DNA of 64,000 bases from Haloarcula hispanica ATCC 33960. Lineage in GTDB: Archaea > Halobacteriota > Halobacteria > Halobacteriales > Haloarculaceae. Made by a program: the position numbers and the translations under genes. The DNA is taken from NCBI RefSeq assembly GCF_000223905.1, contig NC_015948.1:2604001-2668000 (forward strand). The letters run 5' to 3'. Of this stretch, positions 50,859 to 59,196 are shown piece by piece. Below the pieces are notes generated by a model. That model was given only the letters and a program-made list of their open reading frames with translations, was not told the DNA's origin and searched no databases. The first letter of the stretch is position 1. Every line of letters starts with the position of its first letter.

Positions 50859-51296
50859 TCAGTAGTACTGTTCGAGTTCGAAGTACGTTTCGACGTCAGC
50901 TGCCTTGATCGTCCGACGGTCAGCGTGACGAGCCAACGTGGCGGCCGCGGCGGCCGTGTCGTCGGCGTACGTTTCGAGGAGCGACGCGAGGGCGACGCGG
51001 GCGTCCATTGCGACGCGGTAGTCGTCGTCGATGTCGAGCCGTGCGATGCGGTCGACCGGCGCGACGGGGAGTTCGAGGCCGTCCTTCTCCGGGACCTGCT
51101 CGATGCCGAAATCGGCCGGCATCAGCGTCTTTCGGCCGTCCGTGGTGGCCTCGGTAGCTGCTGTGACGGCAAGCGAAGCGCCGTGGTCCTGTATTCGACG
51201 AGCCAGTTCCTCCGCAGCGTCGGCACTCACCCGGAGCCCGTCCGCGTTCCGCCGAATGACCGCATCCACCGGTGCGAACGGTAGCTCGACACTCAT
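50859..51296 (-). CDS. hstA: Archaeal histone, two fused histone folds
   Basis: A 145-residue protein containing two histone-fold units in tandem: ELPFAPVDAVIRRNADGLRV, LARRIQDHGASLAVTAATEA and LMPADFG in the first; ELPVAPVDRIARLDIDDDYR, LASLLETYADDTAAAAATLA and IKAADVETYFELEQYY in the second. This doublet form is the haloarchaeal HstA type. It is acidic, unlike DNA-wrapping histones, and is thought to act more as a regulator. The start at 51296 is set by the MSVELPFAP N-terminus. It abuts the deacetylase gene and follows the RPA-like gene. Confidence 0.92.
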   Translation of the reverse strand: MSVELPFAPVDAVIRRNADGLRVSADAAEELARRIQDHGASLAVTAATEATTDGRKTLMPADFGIEQVPEKDGLELPVAPVDRIARLDIDDDYRVAMDARVALASLLETYADDTAAAAATLARHADRRTIKAADVETYFELEQYY

Positions 51297-51351
51297 ACCC
51301 AAACCCGGGAGTGTTGCGGTCTTAAGAGTTTCCGTAGCGTCGCTCGGCGAC

Positions 51352-52818
51352 TCAGAACACGTCCTCAGCGTGAAGCCGGTCGTCGTGGAGTTCGCCACGG
51401 ACCGTTATCTCCTGCCCTAACTGCACGCGCTCGCCGGTTTCGACGCTCATCGTCTGCTCGCCGTCGTCCAGCACCACGGGGTCGCCGGTCTGGACGACGG
51501 TGCCGGTGAACTCCACCTGCTGGCCGGCGCTCTGTGCGCCACCGTCCGGCGACGTGTCGCCGGTACCAGCACTGACTGCGGCCGCCCCGTCGCCGCTGTT
51601 GTCGGTATCAGCGTCGTCCGCACCGTCACCGAAGGAGGACAGGCCGGCGTGTTCGGCGTCGGTCGTCTCGGCGCTGGCTCCCCCACCTGCGCCACCAGTC
51701 GCCAGATCCGCGCCGTCGTCGAGCACGACGACCGTAGAGTTCCAGCTCGCCGAGGCCTCCTTGTCGTCCTGCCAGCCGTCCTGGATTTCGACATCCGCCG
51801 CGAGCACTTCGTCGCCCGGCGCGATGTCCTTGTCCGCCTTGTCGCCCCACAGCGCCACGCGGATGTCGCCCGTCGCGTCCTGGATGCGGACATTTCGGAC
51901 CTGTCCCTCGCTGCCGTCGTCGCGGTCGAACGTCCGCTTGGGGTCGGCCGAGCGCACGACGCCAGCAATATCGGCTGTCTCTTCGAGTTCGACCTCCGCG
52001 ATTGGGTCAGCGTCGGGCTCAAAGGCCACGTCGTCATCCACTTCGTCGACGGCCCCTTGGTCGCCGACGTGGAGTTCCAGCGAGCCGTCCCGCTCCCGGA
52101 CGTAGCCATCGATTATCTCCACGGCCGCCCCCGCATCGAGTTCCTCGGCGCGGTCGGCTCGGTCGTCCCACAGCGTCACCCGGATACGCCCCGTCTCATC
52201 GCCGAGCGTGAGGTTCGAGACACGGCCCTCGCTGCCGTCATCCCGGTCGAACGTCCGGATGGTGTCGGTATCAAGCACGAGCCCGCGCAGCGTCACGTCG
52301 GACTGGCCCATCGTCAGCGCGTCGATGGACGAGCCAGCGCCCGGCTCCACGTCGATTGTGGCGTCGTCGTCCGGCTCCGCCTTGTCGACGGACACCTCCA
52401 GCCCATTGTAGCCGTCCTTCGGCCGACCCTTCACCCGGAGTACGTCGCCGACCTCCAGTTGCCCCTCGTCGATATCGACGGCCTGCCCGTCCCAGAAAGC
52501 GAGCCTGAGGCTGCCGCTCTCGTCGGCCGCCTCGACGTTGATGACCCGGCCGTCCTCGTCCTCGTCGTCGCGTTCGAAGGTCTTCAGGTCGCCGATGGCC
52601 ATCACCTTGGCGAGGAACTTCACCTCGTCCATCCCGGGTTCGATATCGGCGATGGCGTTGACCTCGTTCTCGTTGAGCTCGTGGGCCAACAGCATCGCGG
52701 CCGTCTCCTCGTCGGCGAGCCCGCCCATCTGCTCGACCTTCTCCTCGACGGCCTCGCGGAACTCCTCCTCGGGGACGTCCGTCTCTAGGTCCTCGTAAAT
52801 GTCCTCTATCGCACCCAT
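51352..52818 (-). CDS. RPA-like single-stranded DNA-binding protein with several OB folds
   Basis: A 488-residue acidic protein with an N-terminal alpha region (EEKVEQMGGLADEETAAML) and at least three related OB-fold repeats, each marked by a TFxRDD-E-GRV signature (KTFERDDEDEDGRV, RTFDRDDGSEGRV, RTFDRDDGSEGQV) and a VxLWD-like strand (RVTLWDDRAD). A Gly/Ser/Asp-rich linker around residues 380-430 leads to a fourth short OB-like tail (VEFTGTVVQTGDPVVLDDGE). No zinc ribbon is present. It fits a haloarchaeal RPA for replication and repair, probably the Rpa2 type. It starts the run of RPA, histone and deacetylase genes. Confidence 0.88.
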   Translation of the reverse strand: MGAIEDIYEDLETDVPEEEFREAVEEKVEQMGGLADEETAAMLLAHELNENEVNAIADIEPGMDEVKFLAKVMAIGDLKTFERDDEDEDGRVINVEAADESGSLRLAFWDGQAVDIDEGQLEVGDVLRVKGRPKDGYNGLEVSVDKAEPDDDATIDVEPGAGSSIDALTMGQSDVTLRGLVLDTDTIRTFDRDDGSEGRVSNLTLGDETGRIRVTLWDDRADRAEELDAGAAVEIIDGYVRERDGSLELHVGDQGAVDEVDDDVAFEPDADPIAEVELEETADIAGVVRSADPKRTFDRDDGSEGQVRNVRIQDATGDIRVALWGDKADKDIAPGDEVLAADVEIQDGWQDDKEASASWNSTVVVLDDGADLATGGAGGGASAETTDAEHAGLSSFGDGADDADTDNSGDGAAAVSAGTGDTSPDGGAQSAGQQVEFTGTVVQTGDPVVLDDGEQTMSVETGERVQLGQEITVRGELHDDRLHAEDVF

Positions 52819-53010
52819 CTATCTATGGGACGCTGGGCTGGGGCGCGCTTAAGCGTTGTCGTTGGGCGAGCGAGCGGCCGTTGTCGGTCGATTTCGGTGG
52901 TCTCCCGTCCATTACTCGATGGTGGTCATGCGATGGGGTATAAACCCTCGTCCGCTGGCCCGACAGCGGGCACTGTTATGCCACCACGTTGAGAGAGTCG
53001 TGGGCAGCCG

Positions 53011-53481
53011 TTAGCGTGTCGCTGTTGTTACGGGGCTCTGGCCGTCGCCGGTGTCGTGAGACACAGACACCGTGCCGGGGAGCCCGTTCTCAAACGTCGC
53101 CGTCGCCCGGTAGTCGATCTCCATAATGGCTTGCGTACACACATCGCCAGCGTCCGGTTTATCCTTCGTCCCAACACTGATGCGAAGTTCATCGGCACTC
53201 GAATCGTACGTGACGTCTGTTAGGTCGGCCGTTTTGCACCCATCAGATCCCCAGATAGTGCCTTCGACGACGACTTGATCGCCGTCGAAAGCCACCGTTG
53301 CCGAACTTGTCTGTGACCCGGACTGTCGCTGGGTGACGCTGAATGTTGTCTCGTTCACACTCGGGGTTTCACTCGCGCCCTCTGTGGATGTTTCCCCGCT
53401 ACCGGGCGCCCCACCAAAGCAGCCAGCGAGCGCTATCGAGCAACCGAGACCACCGTATCGTAGGAGTTGTCGCCGCTTCAT
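53011..53481 (-). CDS. Secreted Tat lipoprotein, unknown function
   Basis: A 156-residue exported protein starting MKRRQLLRYGGLGCSIALAG with a lipobox LAGC (lipid Cys about residue 20) and a Tat twin-arginine. A Thr/Ser/Glu linker follows, then a beta-rich domain with two Cys (GSDGCKTADLTDVTYD and PDAGDVCTQAIMEIDY) that may form a disulfide. An ATG two codons upstream (53487) is an alternative start. It stands alone before the tRNA-Arg gene. I do not recognise the domain. Confidence 0.78.
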   Translation of the reverse strand: MKRRQLLRYGGLGCSIALAGCFGGAPGSGETSTEGASETPSVNETTFSVTQRQSGSQTSSATVAFDGDQVVVEGTIWGSDGCKTADLTDVTYDSSADELRISVGTKDKPDAGDVCTQAIMEIDYRATATFENGLPGTVSVSHDTGDGQSPVTTATR

Positions 53482-53616
53482 ATTCACCCGAATGTAGGCC
53501 AGTTGAAAGATGCTCCCGGTCGCTCAAATCAGCGTTGTAGCGAAGTGTGCCTACTCGTCGCGTGACGGCACGCGAACCGTCACCCTTTTTAGGTGCACCA
53601 CCCTCTCTGGAAATGA

Positions 53617-53689
53617 GTCCGGATAGGGTAGTGGACTATCCTCTTGGCTTGCGGAGCCAGGGACCGGAGTTCAAATCTCCGTCCGGACG
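53617..53689 (+). tRNA. tRNA-Arg(GCG)
   Basis: A 73-base cloverleaf. Acceptor GTCCGGA pairs with TCCGGAC, discriminator G. The anticodon stem TTGGC/GCCAG carries loop TTGCGGA (anticodon GCG), reading CGC and CGU. T-arm CGGAG-TTCAAAT-CTCCG. No intron and no encoded CCA. The 120 bases on either side hold no visible gene. Confidence 0.96.
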
Positions 53690-53847
53690 TTCATTCCATT
53701 CACGACCGGACGTGCTCCACGCTCGCGTGGAACTCCGTCCGGACGTTTCTACCGACGCAAACCGCCGAGCGACGGTAATAGGGTCTCGCTGTCGAAACTT
53801 TGCACAGATGGCGATGTGGTTTTCCGACCGCGAATACAACCCACCGT

Positions 53848-54453
53848 GTGCGCGACCATCTCCGTGCCGGCATCGCAGTGTACAACGAAGGTCGCTACCA
53901 CACCGCACACGACGCGTGGGAGGCGTACTGGCTGGACCTCGACGAAGGTGACGACGAGCGGTTTCTGCACGGTCTCATCCAGTTTACCGCAGTCGTCCAC
54001 CACGCTAGCGAGGAGAACTGGTCGGGCGCGCAGGGACTGGCCGAGAGCGCGGTGGAGTACCTCGACGGCTTGCCGGACCCGTATCACGGCGTGGCGCTAG
54101 ACGAGGTCCGGTCGTTCCTCGTGGCGACAGCGGCGGACCCACACCATGCAGCGGACCCGCCGACGCTGACACACAACGGCGAAGCGATTGGCTACGGCGC
54201 ACTTGGTTTCGACGCCACGGCCGTCGCCGCCGGGGTGCTGGCGGAGGCTGGCCGGTACAACGAGGCGGTCATCGCCGACGCTGTTGACCGCGCGCGAGAT
54301 GAACTCGACGGCGACGGCGGCTCGCAGTTCGTCGGAATGGTGTTCTCGTTCGTGCGCGAGCGCGACCAGCGCCCCGTCGTCTACCAGCGGCTCCGGGACC
54401 ACGTCGAACTGGAACAGCAGAAAGACGACGACGTGCGGGGGCTGTTCGAGTAG
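53848..54453 (+). CDS. DUF309-family protein
   Basis: A 201-residue helical protein. The family block is VRDHLRAGIAVYNEGRYHTA followed by HDAWEAYWLDLDEGDDERFL and HGLIQFTAVVHH, a conserved helical pair with His and Trp. The later part has another HxxxE-like helical region. The start is a GTG at 53848: upstream codons in frame encode Arg-rich sequence unlike the family, and a nearby ATG is out of frame. The function of DUF309 is unknown. It lies 150 bases after the tRNA-Arg gene. Confidence 0.8.
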   Translation: MRDHLRAGIAVYNEGRYHTAHDAWEAYWLDLDEGDDERFLHGLIQFTAVVHHASEENWSGAQGLAESAVEYLDGLPDPYHGVALDEVRSFLVATAADPHHAADPPTLTHNGEAIGYGALGFDATAVAAGVLAEAGRYNEAVIADAVDRARDELDGDGGSQFVGMVFSFVRERDQRPVVYQRLRDHVELEQQKDDDVRGLFE

Positions 54454-54496
54454 CTCGGGCCGCTTGACTGGCTGGTTACCCATTTAATCAACACAA

Positions 54497-54515
54497 CGGA
54501 TTTTCCGGAAATCCG
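54497..54515. repeat. 7-bp inverted repeat on the dacZ start region
   Basis: CGGATTT (54497-54503) pairs with AAATCCG (54509-54515) across five bases. It lies between a TATA-like TTTAATC (54483-54489) and the first ATG (54524), so it covers the expected transcription start. It could be a repressor site for the c-di-AMP synthase gene; a hairpin terminator for the upstream gene is the alternative. Confidence 0.4.
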
Positions 54516-54523
54516 CACCGACT

Positions 54524-55114
54524 ATGCCCGTGGCGGCCCAACCGACAGACGACCGAATGAGCGACTCGATTGAACGTCCGAGTCCCACAGACGCGGAGAG
54601 AGAGGCTGCCCCGGAGAGTGCTGTTCTCGACCGAATCAGGGGCTGTGTCGAGGACGTGAGTCTGGCGTTCGACCGGTGGGACGACGCTCACGTACGGGGG
54701 CCGGGGCTGTACGTCGTCATCGAGCGCGACCCGACGACGGCGTTTTCCGACCCGATGGGGTCGAACCGGTGGCCGGTCGAGGACTGCCCGAGCGTGTTCG
54801 ACCAGTCCGGGGCGCTGTTCGAGGCGGCCCAGTCGGTTGCGGTTGCGTGTGACGGCGCAGTTGTCGTCCGCAGTGACGGCACAGTCAGACCATCGATGGT
54901 TCGGCTCACGCAGTTGACTGAAGCGGAGGCGGAAGCTGTCGACCAGCTCCCGTATGCTGACTGGATGGGGACACGACACATGAGCGCGCTGGAGACGTCC
55001 ACTCGGGACGCCGTGTTTGCAGTGGTGACGCTGAGCGAGGAGAACGGGCGTGTCACTGTCTTTCGGGACGGGACCTACGAGGACCGGCAGCGCGGCGTGC
55101 TCGGTGAAGAGTAG
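54524..55114 (+). CDS. dacZ: Diadenylate cyclase DacZ
   Basis: Makes the second messenger c-di-AMP from two ATP, which in Haloferax controls osmolyte and potassium balance. The 196-residue protein contains the DAC domain: VACDGAVVVRSDG (the DGA motif) and MGTRHMSALETSTRDAVFAV (the RHR-type motif, here RHM). The N-terminal 30 residues are poorly conserved, and an ATG at 54557 is an equally plausible start; a TATA-like element favours 54524. No membrane helices, as expected for the soluble archaeal DacZ. A small inverted repeat lies on its probable transcription start. Confidence 0.9.
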   Translation: MPVAAQPTDDRMSDSIERPSPTDAEREAAPESAVLDRIRGCVEDVSLAFDRWDDAHVRGPGLYVVIERDPTTAFSDPMGSNRWPVEDCPSVFDQSGALFEAAQSVAVACDGAVVVRSDGTVRPSMVRLTQLTEAEAEAVDQLPYADWMGTRHMSALETSTRDAVFAVVTLSEENGRVTVFRDGTYEDRQRGVLGEE

Positions 55115-55131
55115 TAGTCGCGGCGTGCCGG

Positions 55132-55905
55132 CTACGGCTCCGGTTCGGCGACGCGTTCTTCGCCGTCGAAGTGCGCGGAGTTGTCCTGTGGGTCGTAGCC
55201 GAGTGCCTCTTTCGCGCGCTCGATGGAGTAGTACTTGCGGTCGTTATCGGAGATCCCGTAGACGATTTCGTACTCGTAGTCGGCCTGGAGCGCGCAGTCG
55301 TGGATGTGAGCACAGTCTCGGTAGGAGAGCCACATCGCCTGCCCGCGCTCGTAGTCTATCGGCGGGTGGCCCCGCGTGAGGTTGCCGATACGGATGTTGC
55401 AGACGGAGAGCCCGTACTGGTCGTGGTAGTAGCGGCCCAGCACCTCGCCGGTGGCTTTCGAGACGCCGTAGAGGTTGCCGGGGCGGGGAAGTTCCGTCCC
55501 GTCGAGGCGGTACTGGTCGTCCGGGCGGTACATCTCGGGCGTGCGCTCGTCCGTTTCGAAGGAGCCGACGGCGTGGTTCGAGGACGCGAAGACGAACTTC
55601 TCGACGCCCTCGTCGACAGCGGCCTCGTACATCTTCTGGGTGCCGTCGATGTTGTTTTCGAGGACGGAGTCCCAGGGGGCTTCGGGCCGGGGGTCGCCGG
55701 CCAGGTGGATGACGGCGCTGACGCCGTCCATCGCCGCGGCCACGTCGCCCTCGCTGGACACGTCCCCGACGAGGTACTCGTGGTCGGGCTCCTCGGCGGG
55801 TGGGCTGTGGAACATGAGTTTCCACTCGTAGGCGTCCTCGAGGCCTTCGAGGATGGCCGCCCCGACAGCGCCGCCAGCGCCGGTGAGCAGAACCGGGTCG
55901 TCCAT
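55132..55905 (-). CDS. azf: NAD-dependent glucose-6-phosphate dehydrogenase, Azf type
   Basis: Extended short-chain dehydrogenase of 257 residues that in Haloferax volcanii (Azf) oxidises glucose-6-phosphate with NAD, an archaeal form of the oxidative pentose phosphate start. The Rossmann motif is VLLTGAGGAVGAAILEGL; the active-site YGVSKATGEVLGRYY (YxxxK) and the ENNIDGTQKM and SSNHAVGSFE segments match that family. The C-terminus ALGYDPQDNSAHF is also typical. A general sugar epimerase is the alternative call. Convergent with the dacZ gene (17-base gap). Confidence 0.78.
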   Translation of the reverse strand: MDDPVLLTGAGGAVGAAILEGLEDAYEWKLMFHSPPAEEPDHEYLVGDVSSEGDVAAAMDGVSAVIHLAGDPRPEAPWDSVLENNIDGTQKMYEAAVDEGVEKFVFASSNHAVGSFETDERTPEMYRPDDQYRLDGTELPRPGNLYGVSKATGEVLGRYYHDQYGLSVCNIRIGNLTRGHPPIDYERGQAMWLSYRDCAHIHDCALQADYEYEIVYGISDNDRKYYSIERAKEALGYDPQDNSAHFDGEERVAEPEP

Positions 55906-55979
55906 TCGTATGAGACGATACGTCGCACGCAATAGGTAGCTTGCGGTTCGCTTTTGTGTCGCCCAGCCGGACCGAGCAT

Positions 55980-56327
55980 ATGGAACCCACAGCTCCGCAG
56001 GAGGCGTGTTTCGAAGCGGGCGTCAAGTTCGGGTCGTTGTATCACCAGTTCGCCGGCACCCCGATCAGCCCGGCCAGCGCCGACTCGCTCGCGGCGGCGA
56101 TGGAGGAAGCCATCGAGAACCAGCCGTTCTGTGAGGCGGTCACCGTCAGCGTCCGAACAGAGGCGCTGGAAGACGCTATCGCCGAGGGCGGGGCGGACTA
56201 CACCGAACTTACTGGGCGGTTCATCGACGTCGAGATGCGCATCGAATACGAGGGCGTCACGGTCGAGACAAGCATGGCGATGGAGGACGGCTACCCGCTG
56301 ATGCAGGTCGACGCAGTGCAGGAGTGA
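55980..56327 (+). CDS. mptD: Archaeal dihydroneopterin aldolase MptD
   Basis: Splits 7,8-dihydroneopterin to 6-hydroxymethyl-dihydropterin in archaeal pterin synthesis. The 115-residue protein has the MptD pattern: ACFEAGVKFGSLYHQFAGTP near the start, FCEAVTVSVRTEALED, and YTELTGRFIDVEMRIEYEGV near the end. It is unrelated in sequence to bacterial FolB. ATG 55980 is chosen over 55941 since the earlier residues are Arg/Ser-rich. It is divergent from azf by 74 bases. Confidence 0.85.
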   Translation: MEPTAPQEACFEAGVKFGSLYHQFAGTPISPASADSLAAAMEEAIENQPFCEAVTVSVRTEALEDAIAEGGADYTELTGRFIDVEMRIEYEGVTVETSMAMEDGYPLMQVDAVQE

Positions 56328-56400
56328 ATGACCAGACGGGAGCCTGAATCACTGACACAGGCCCGAAAATTTTACCAGAGCGGGCTGTGAGACTTCCGAT

Positions 56401-57498
56401 ATGGCCCTCCACGCAGTCGACGATATCGACGACGCAATCGACGCGACGAAGTCGTTCCTGTTCCCGTTCGAGAAGGGAACGTGGCTCCGAATGGCGTTCG
56501 TCGTGTTCTTCATCGGTGGCGGTGGTGTCGGACTGAACAACGTCCAGTCGTTCAGCAACTTCGGTGATTTCGGCGGGAACGGCGGTCCCAGCGGCCCGGG
56601 AAGCGAGTTTCAACTGGCCGCGCCGCTTGAAACTGTGATGTCCGTGCCCGGGAACCTCGCCTTGCAAGTCTCCGAGCCCGGCGTCCCGTCCGGCGCACCG
56701 GACGAACTACTCGCCGGGGCTGGGCTCCTTGTGCTCGCCGTCATCGGCCTGTTCATCCTGCTTGTGCTCGCGTACGGCATCCTGAGTAACTTCATGGAGT
56801 TCGTGTTGACCCAGGCGCTCATCGACCGCGAGATACACGTCCGCCGATACTTCAGCGACCACGTCGGGAACGGAATACGGCTGTTCCTGTTCCGGCTTGT
56901 CCTCGGGGTTATCTGGCTCGGCGTCGCGCTCGTGATTGGTGCGGCCGTGTTCTTCCTGGCGCTCGGTGGCGAAGCCGCAAACGTCGGTACGTCGAGCGCC
57001 CTCGCGCTATCGGGACTGTTCATCGCCGTTTTCGCGGTGCTCGCGATAAGCTACGGTATCGTCTTCGGCTTCACCACGGTGTTTGTCGTCCCGCTGATGA
57101 CGGCGGACGACGACGGCGTCCTCTCCGGGTGGTCGCGGCTCTGGGGGTCGATGAAAGGCCACCCCAAGCAGTACCTCGCCTACCTGTTTTTCTCCATCGT
57201 CCTCCAGATCGGTGTCGGTATCGTCAGCGCGATTCTCGGCATCATCGCATTTATCGTCGTTCTGATCCCGTTCGGGCTCGTTGCGTTTGCGCTGTATCTC
57301 GCGCTCCAGAATTCCGTCGGCGTGGTCCTGGCCGGGGTTGTCGGGCTGCTGGGGCTGCTGGTCCTGCTCGTTATCGGTGCGCTCATACAGGTCCCGCTAA
57401 CGACGTTCCTGCGGTACTACGCGATGCTCGTGCTGGGTGACATCGACGCAGACATGGACCCGATTCCCGAGGTGCGCTCGGCCATCCGGGCTGAGTAG
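56401..57498 (+). CDS. Polytopic membrane protein (DUF7544-like)
   Basis: A 365-residue membrane protein. A short N-terminal amphipathic part (ALHAVDDIDDAIDATKSFLF) leads to a glycine-rich loop (GGNGGPSGPGSEF) and then six or more helices, including ILSNFMEFVLTQALIDREIH and QYLAYLFFSIVLQIGVGIVS. The segment LIDREIHVRRYFSDHVGNGI, a charged loop between helices, is conserved in this haloarchaeal family, I believe DUF7544. Function unknown. It lies 73 bases after mptD and may be cotranscribed. Confidence 0.75.
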   Translation: MALHAVDDIDDAIDATKSFLFPFEKGTWLRMAFVVFFIGGGGVGLNNVQSFSNFGDFGGNGGPSGPGSEFQLAAPLETVMSVPGNLALQVSEPGVPSGAPDELLAGAGLLVLAVIGLFILLVLAYGILSNFMEFVLTQALIDREIHVRRYFSDHVGNGIRLFLFRLVLGVIWLGVALVIGAAVFFLALGGEAANVGTSSALALSGLFIAVFAVLAISYGIVFGFTTVFVVPLMTADDDGVLSGWSRLWGSMKGHPKQYLAYLFFSIVLQIGVGIVSAILGIIAFIVVLIPFGLVAFALYLALQNSVGVVLAGVVGLLGLLVLLVIGALIQVPLTTFLRYYAMLVLGDIDADMDPIPEVRSAIRAE

Positions 57499-57603
57499 CA
57501 ACAACCGCTTTTCGGTTTCAGGAATTACCGACCGGTCACGTCCTGCGGTTTCACTTTCACTTTCAGGCGGGCTTTTAATCCCTCACCGCACCAACGTCTC
57601 CGT

Positions 57604-58050
57604 ATGAGTCAGTCAAGTCTGGACGACGACGAACTGTTCGGCGAGGCGGCCAATGAAATGCGCACGGACGTCGAGGAGTCGCTCGCGGAGGCTCGCGACG
57701 CGCTCCCCGAGGCCGATTCGGTCTGGGACGTGGAGGCCGACAACACGCTCGGCGTTCTGAACTCGCTCAAAACGGCACTCGACGTGGGCGACGCCGAGGA
57801 CCACCTCCGCGACGCGAAGAAGTGGTACACGATGGGCGAACGCGCGGACGCCTTCGAGGACGCCGACGACCTCGCCGAGGAAATCGAAACCATCGCCGAC
57901 CTCATCGACGACGTCGACGACGCCCGCGAGCAGATCGGTGACCTCACCGCGACGATCCCACAGCTCCGAAGCACGCTCGAAGAGTTCGAGGGTGAAGACG
58001 GGGCGGACGCGGAGGCGGACGGCGACGCCGATGCGGAAGCCGAAGCCTGA
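57604..58050 (+). CDS. Acidic helical protein (DUF5790-like)
   Basis: A 148-residue, very acidic protein of helices (RTDVEESLAEARDALPEADS and NSLKTALDVGDAEDHLRDAK), with KKWYTMGERADAFEDADDLA and a low-complexity Asp/Ala/Glu tail of about 25 residues. I recognise this as the haloarchaeal DUF5790 family, without assigned function. It has no Cys, signal or membrane segment. The 105-base gap before it includes a TATA-like TTTTAAT at about 57571-57577, close to 30 bases before the start. Confidence 0.78.
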   Translation: MSQSSLDDDELFGEAANEMRTDVEESLAEARDALPEADSVWDVEADNTLGVLNSLKTALDVGDAEDHLRDAKKWYTMGERADAFEDADDLAEEIETIADLIDDVDDAREQIGDLTATIPQLRSTLEEFEGEDGADAEADGDADAEAEA

Positions 58051-58281
58051 GCGCAAGCTAGCCACGTTCCGGCGAATGCTCACCGCGTTCTCCGCCGGTC
58101 ACCAGCGCATCGCTCGCGTCGTCCAGCGACTTTTGTCCCGCAAGTCCCGGTTTCGGTGAAATTGACTGCAGAAACAGGTCCGGCCGGTGCCTGGCAACCG
58201 GTGTGACATTCTATCCAAAGCCGTATTTACGGCCGGTCGAGCGCTTAAGTGTTCGCGGAGCAACAGTTCCGGCCACGCGAT

Positions 58282-59169
58282 ATGGACGACAGACTCACAC
58301 GCCGAACGTTCGTCTGTGGCGTCTCGACTGCTGTAGCGACCGGTCTCGCGGGCTGTAGCGAGGACCAGTCGGGCGGCGGCGCGGTGACACCGACCCGGAC
58401 AGACGGAACCGATAGCATGGCAACGGAGCCAGCGAACGGCGGGGACACCGACACCACAGAAGCGGAGACCGGGGCGTATCGGAACGGCGTCGGACAGAAC
58501 GCCAGCGTCTCCGTTGCGGTCCCAAACGATACTGCGGCCCTTACCAGTCCGTCCGTACAGTGGCGGGCAACCGCTGACGGCGTCTCCATCGAAGAAGCCG
58601 GGGAAGTGACCAGCGGGGCCGGGCACTACCACATCATCGTTGACGCCGACCCTGTAACGCCGGGCGAGACAATTCCGACGGACGACGCCCACATCCACTA
58701 CGGGACCGGGCAGAAAGACGGCGTGCTGGAACTAGACCCCGGCGAGCACACGCTCCACCTCCAACTGGGGGACGGCGCACACACGGCGATGGCACTGACC
58801 GACAGCGTCGACGTGACCGTCAGCGACGAGGCCAGCCTCAGTGTCGAGACGAGCGTCGACGGGAGCGTCGTTGACTGGGAGGCCAGTGTCGAGAACTACA
58901 CCATCGGACCCACCAGCGACGGTATCACGTCGAATACGGGCCATCTGCACGCGATCGTCAACACCGATCCGGTGCCGACCGGCGAGGTCATCCCAAACGA
59001 TGCGCGACACGTCCACTACGGCGATGGCTCGACGAGCGGGAGCCTCGACCTCGCCGAGCAACTGGGCGATGCATACGAGGCCGGCGAGCACACAGTTCAC
59101 TTCCAGATCGCGTCCGCAACACACCGTGCGACGACGCTCACCGCGTCGGAGACAGTGACGACGGAGTAG
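58282..59169 (+). CDS. Tat lipoprotein with two DUF4399-like domains
   Basis: A 295-residue exported protein. It has a Tat-type signal (MDDRLTRRTFVCGVSTAVAT) with a lipobox LAGC, then a Thr/Ser-rich spacer and two tandem copies of a DUF4399-like domain. The first has GHYHIIVDADPV, DAHIHYGTGQ and GEHTLHLQLGDGAHTAM; the second GHLHAIVNTDPV, ARHVHYGDGS and GEHTVHFQIASATHRAT. Both carry the His-rich motif clusters, but the second has lost the aromatic/AM ending. A metal-binding surface protein is inferred. It lies next to the cytochrome oxidase genes, which need copper, but no functional link is shown. Confidence 0.8.
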   Translation: MDDRLTRRTFVCGVSTAVATGLAGCSEDQSGGGAVTPTRTDGTDSMATEPANGGDTDTTEAETGAYRNGVGQNASVSVAVPNDTAALTSPSVQWRATADGVSIEEAGEVTSGAGHYHIIVDADPVTPGETIPTDDAHIHYGTGQKDGVLELDPGEHTLHLQLGDGAHTAMALTDSVDVTVSDEASLSVETSVDGSVVDWEASVENYTIGPTSDGITSNTGHLHAIVNTDPVPTGEVIPNDARHVHYGDGSTSGSLDLAEQLGDAYEAGEHTVHFQIASATHRATTLTASETVTTE

Positions 59170-59196
59170 CTCGCAATCTCAGACAGGTCTTCGGCC

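Noticed and set aside
52819-53010. A TATA-like GTATAAACC at about 52936-52944 that might serve a small RNA
   Set aside because: No downstream open frame or stable RNA fold stands out, and the nearest ATG (52978) gives only a three-codon frame. There is not enough to call a promoter.
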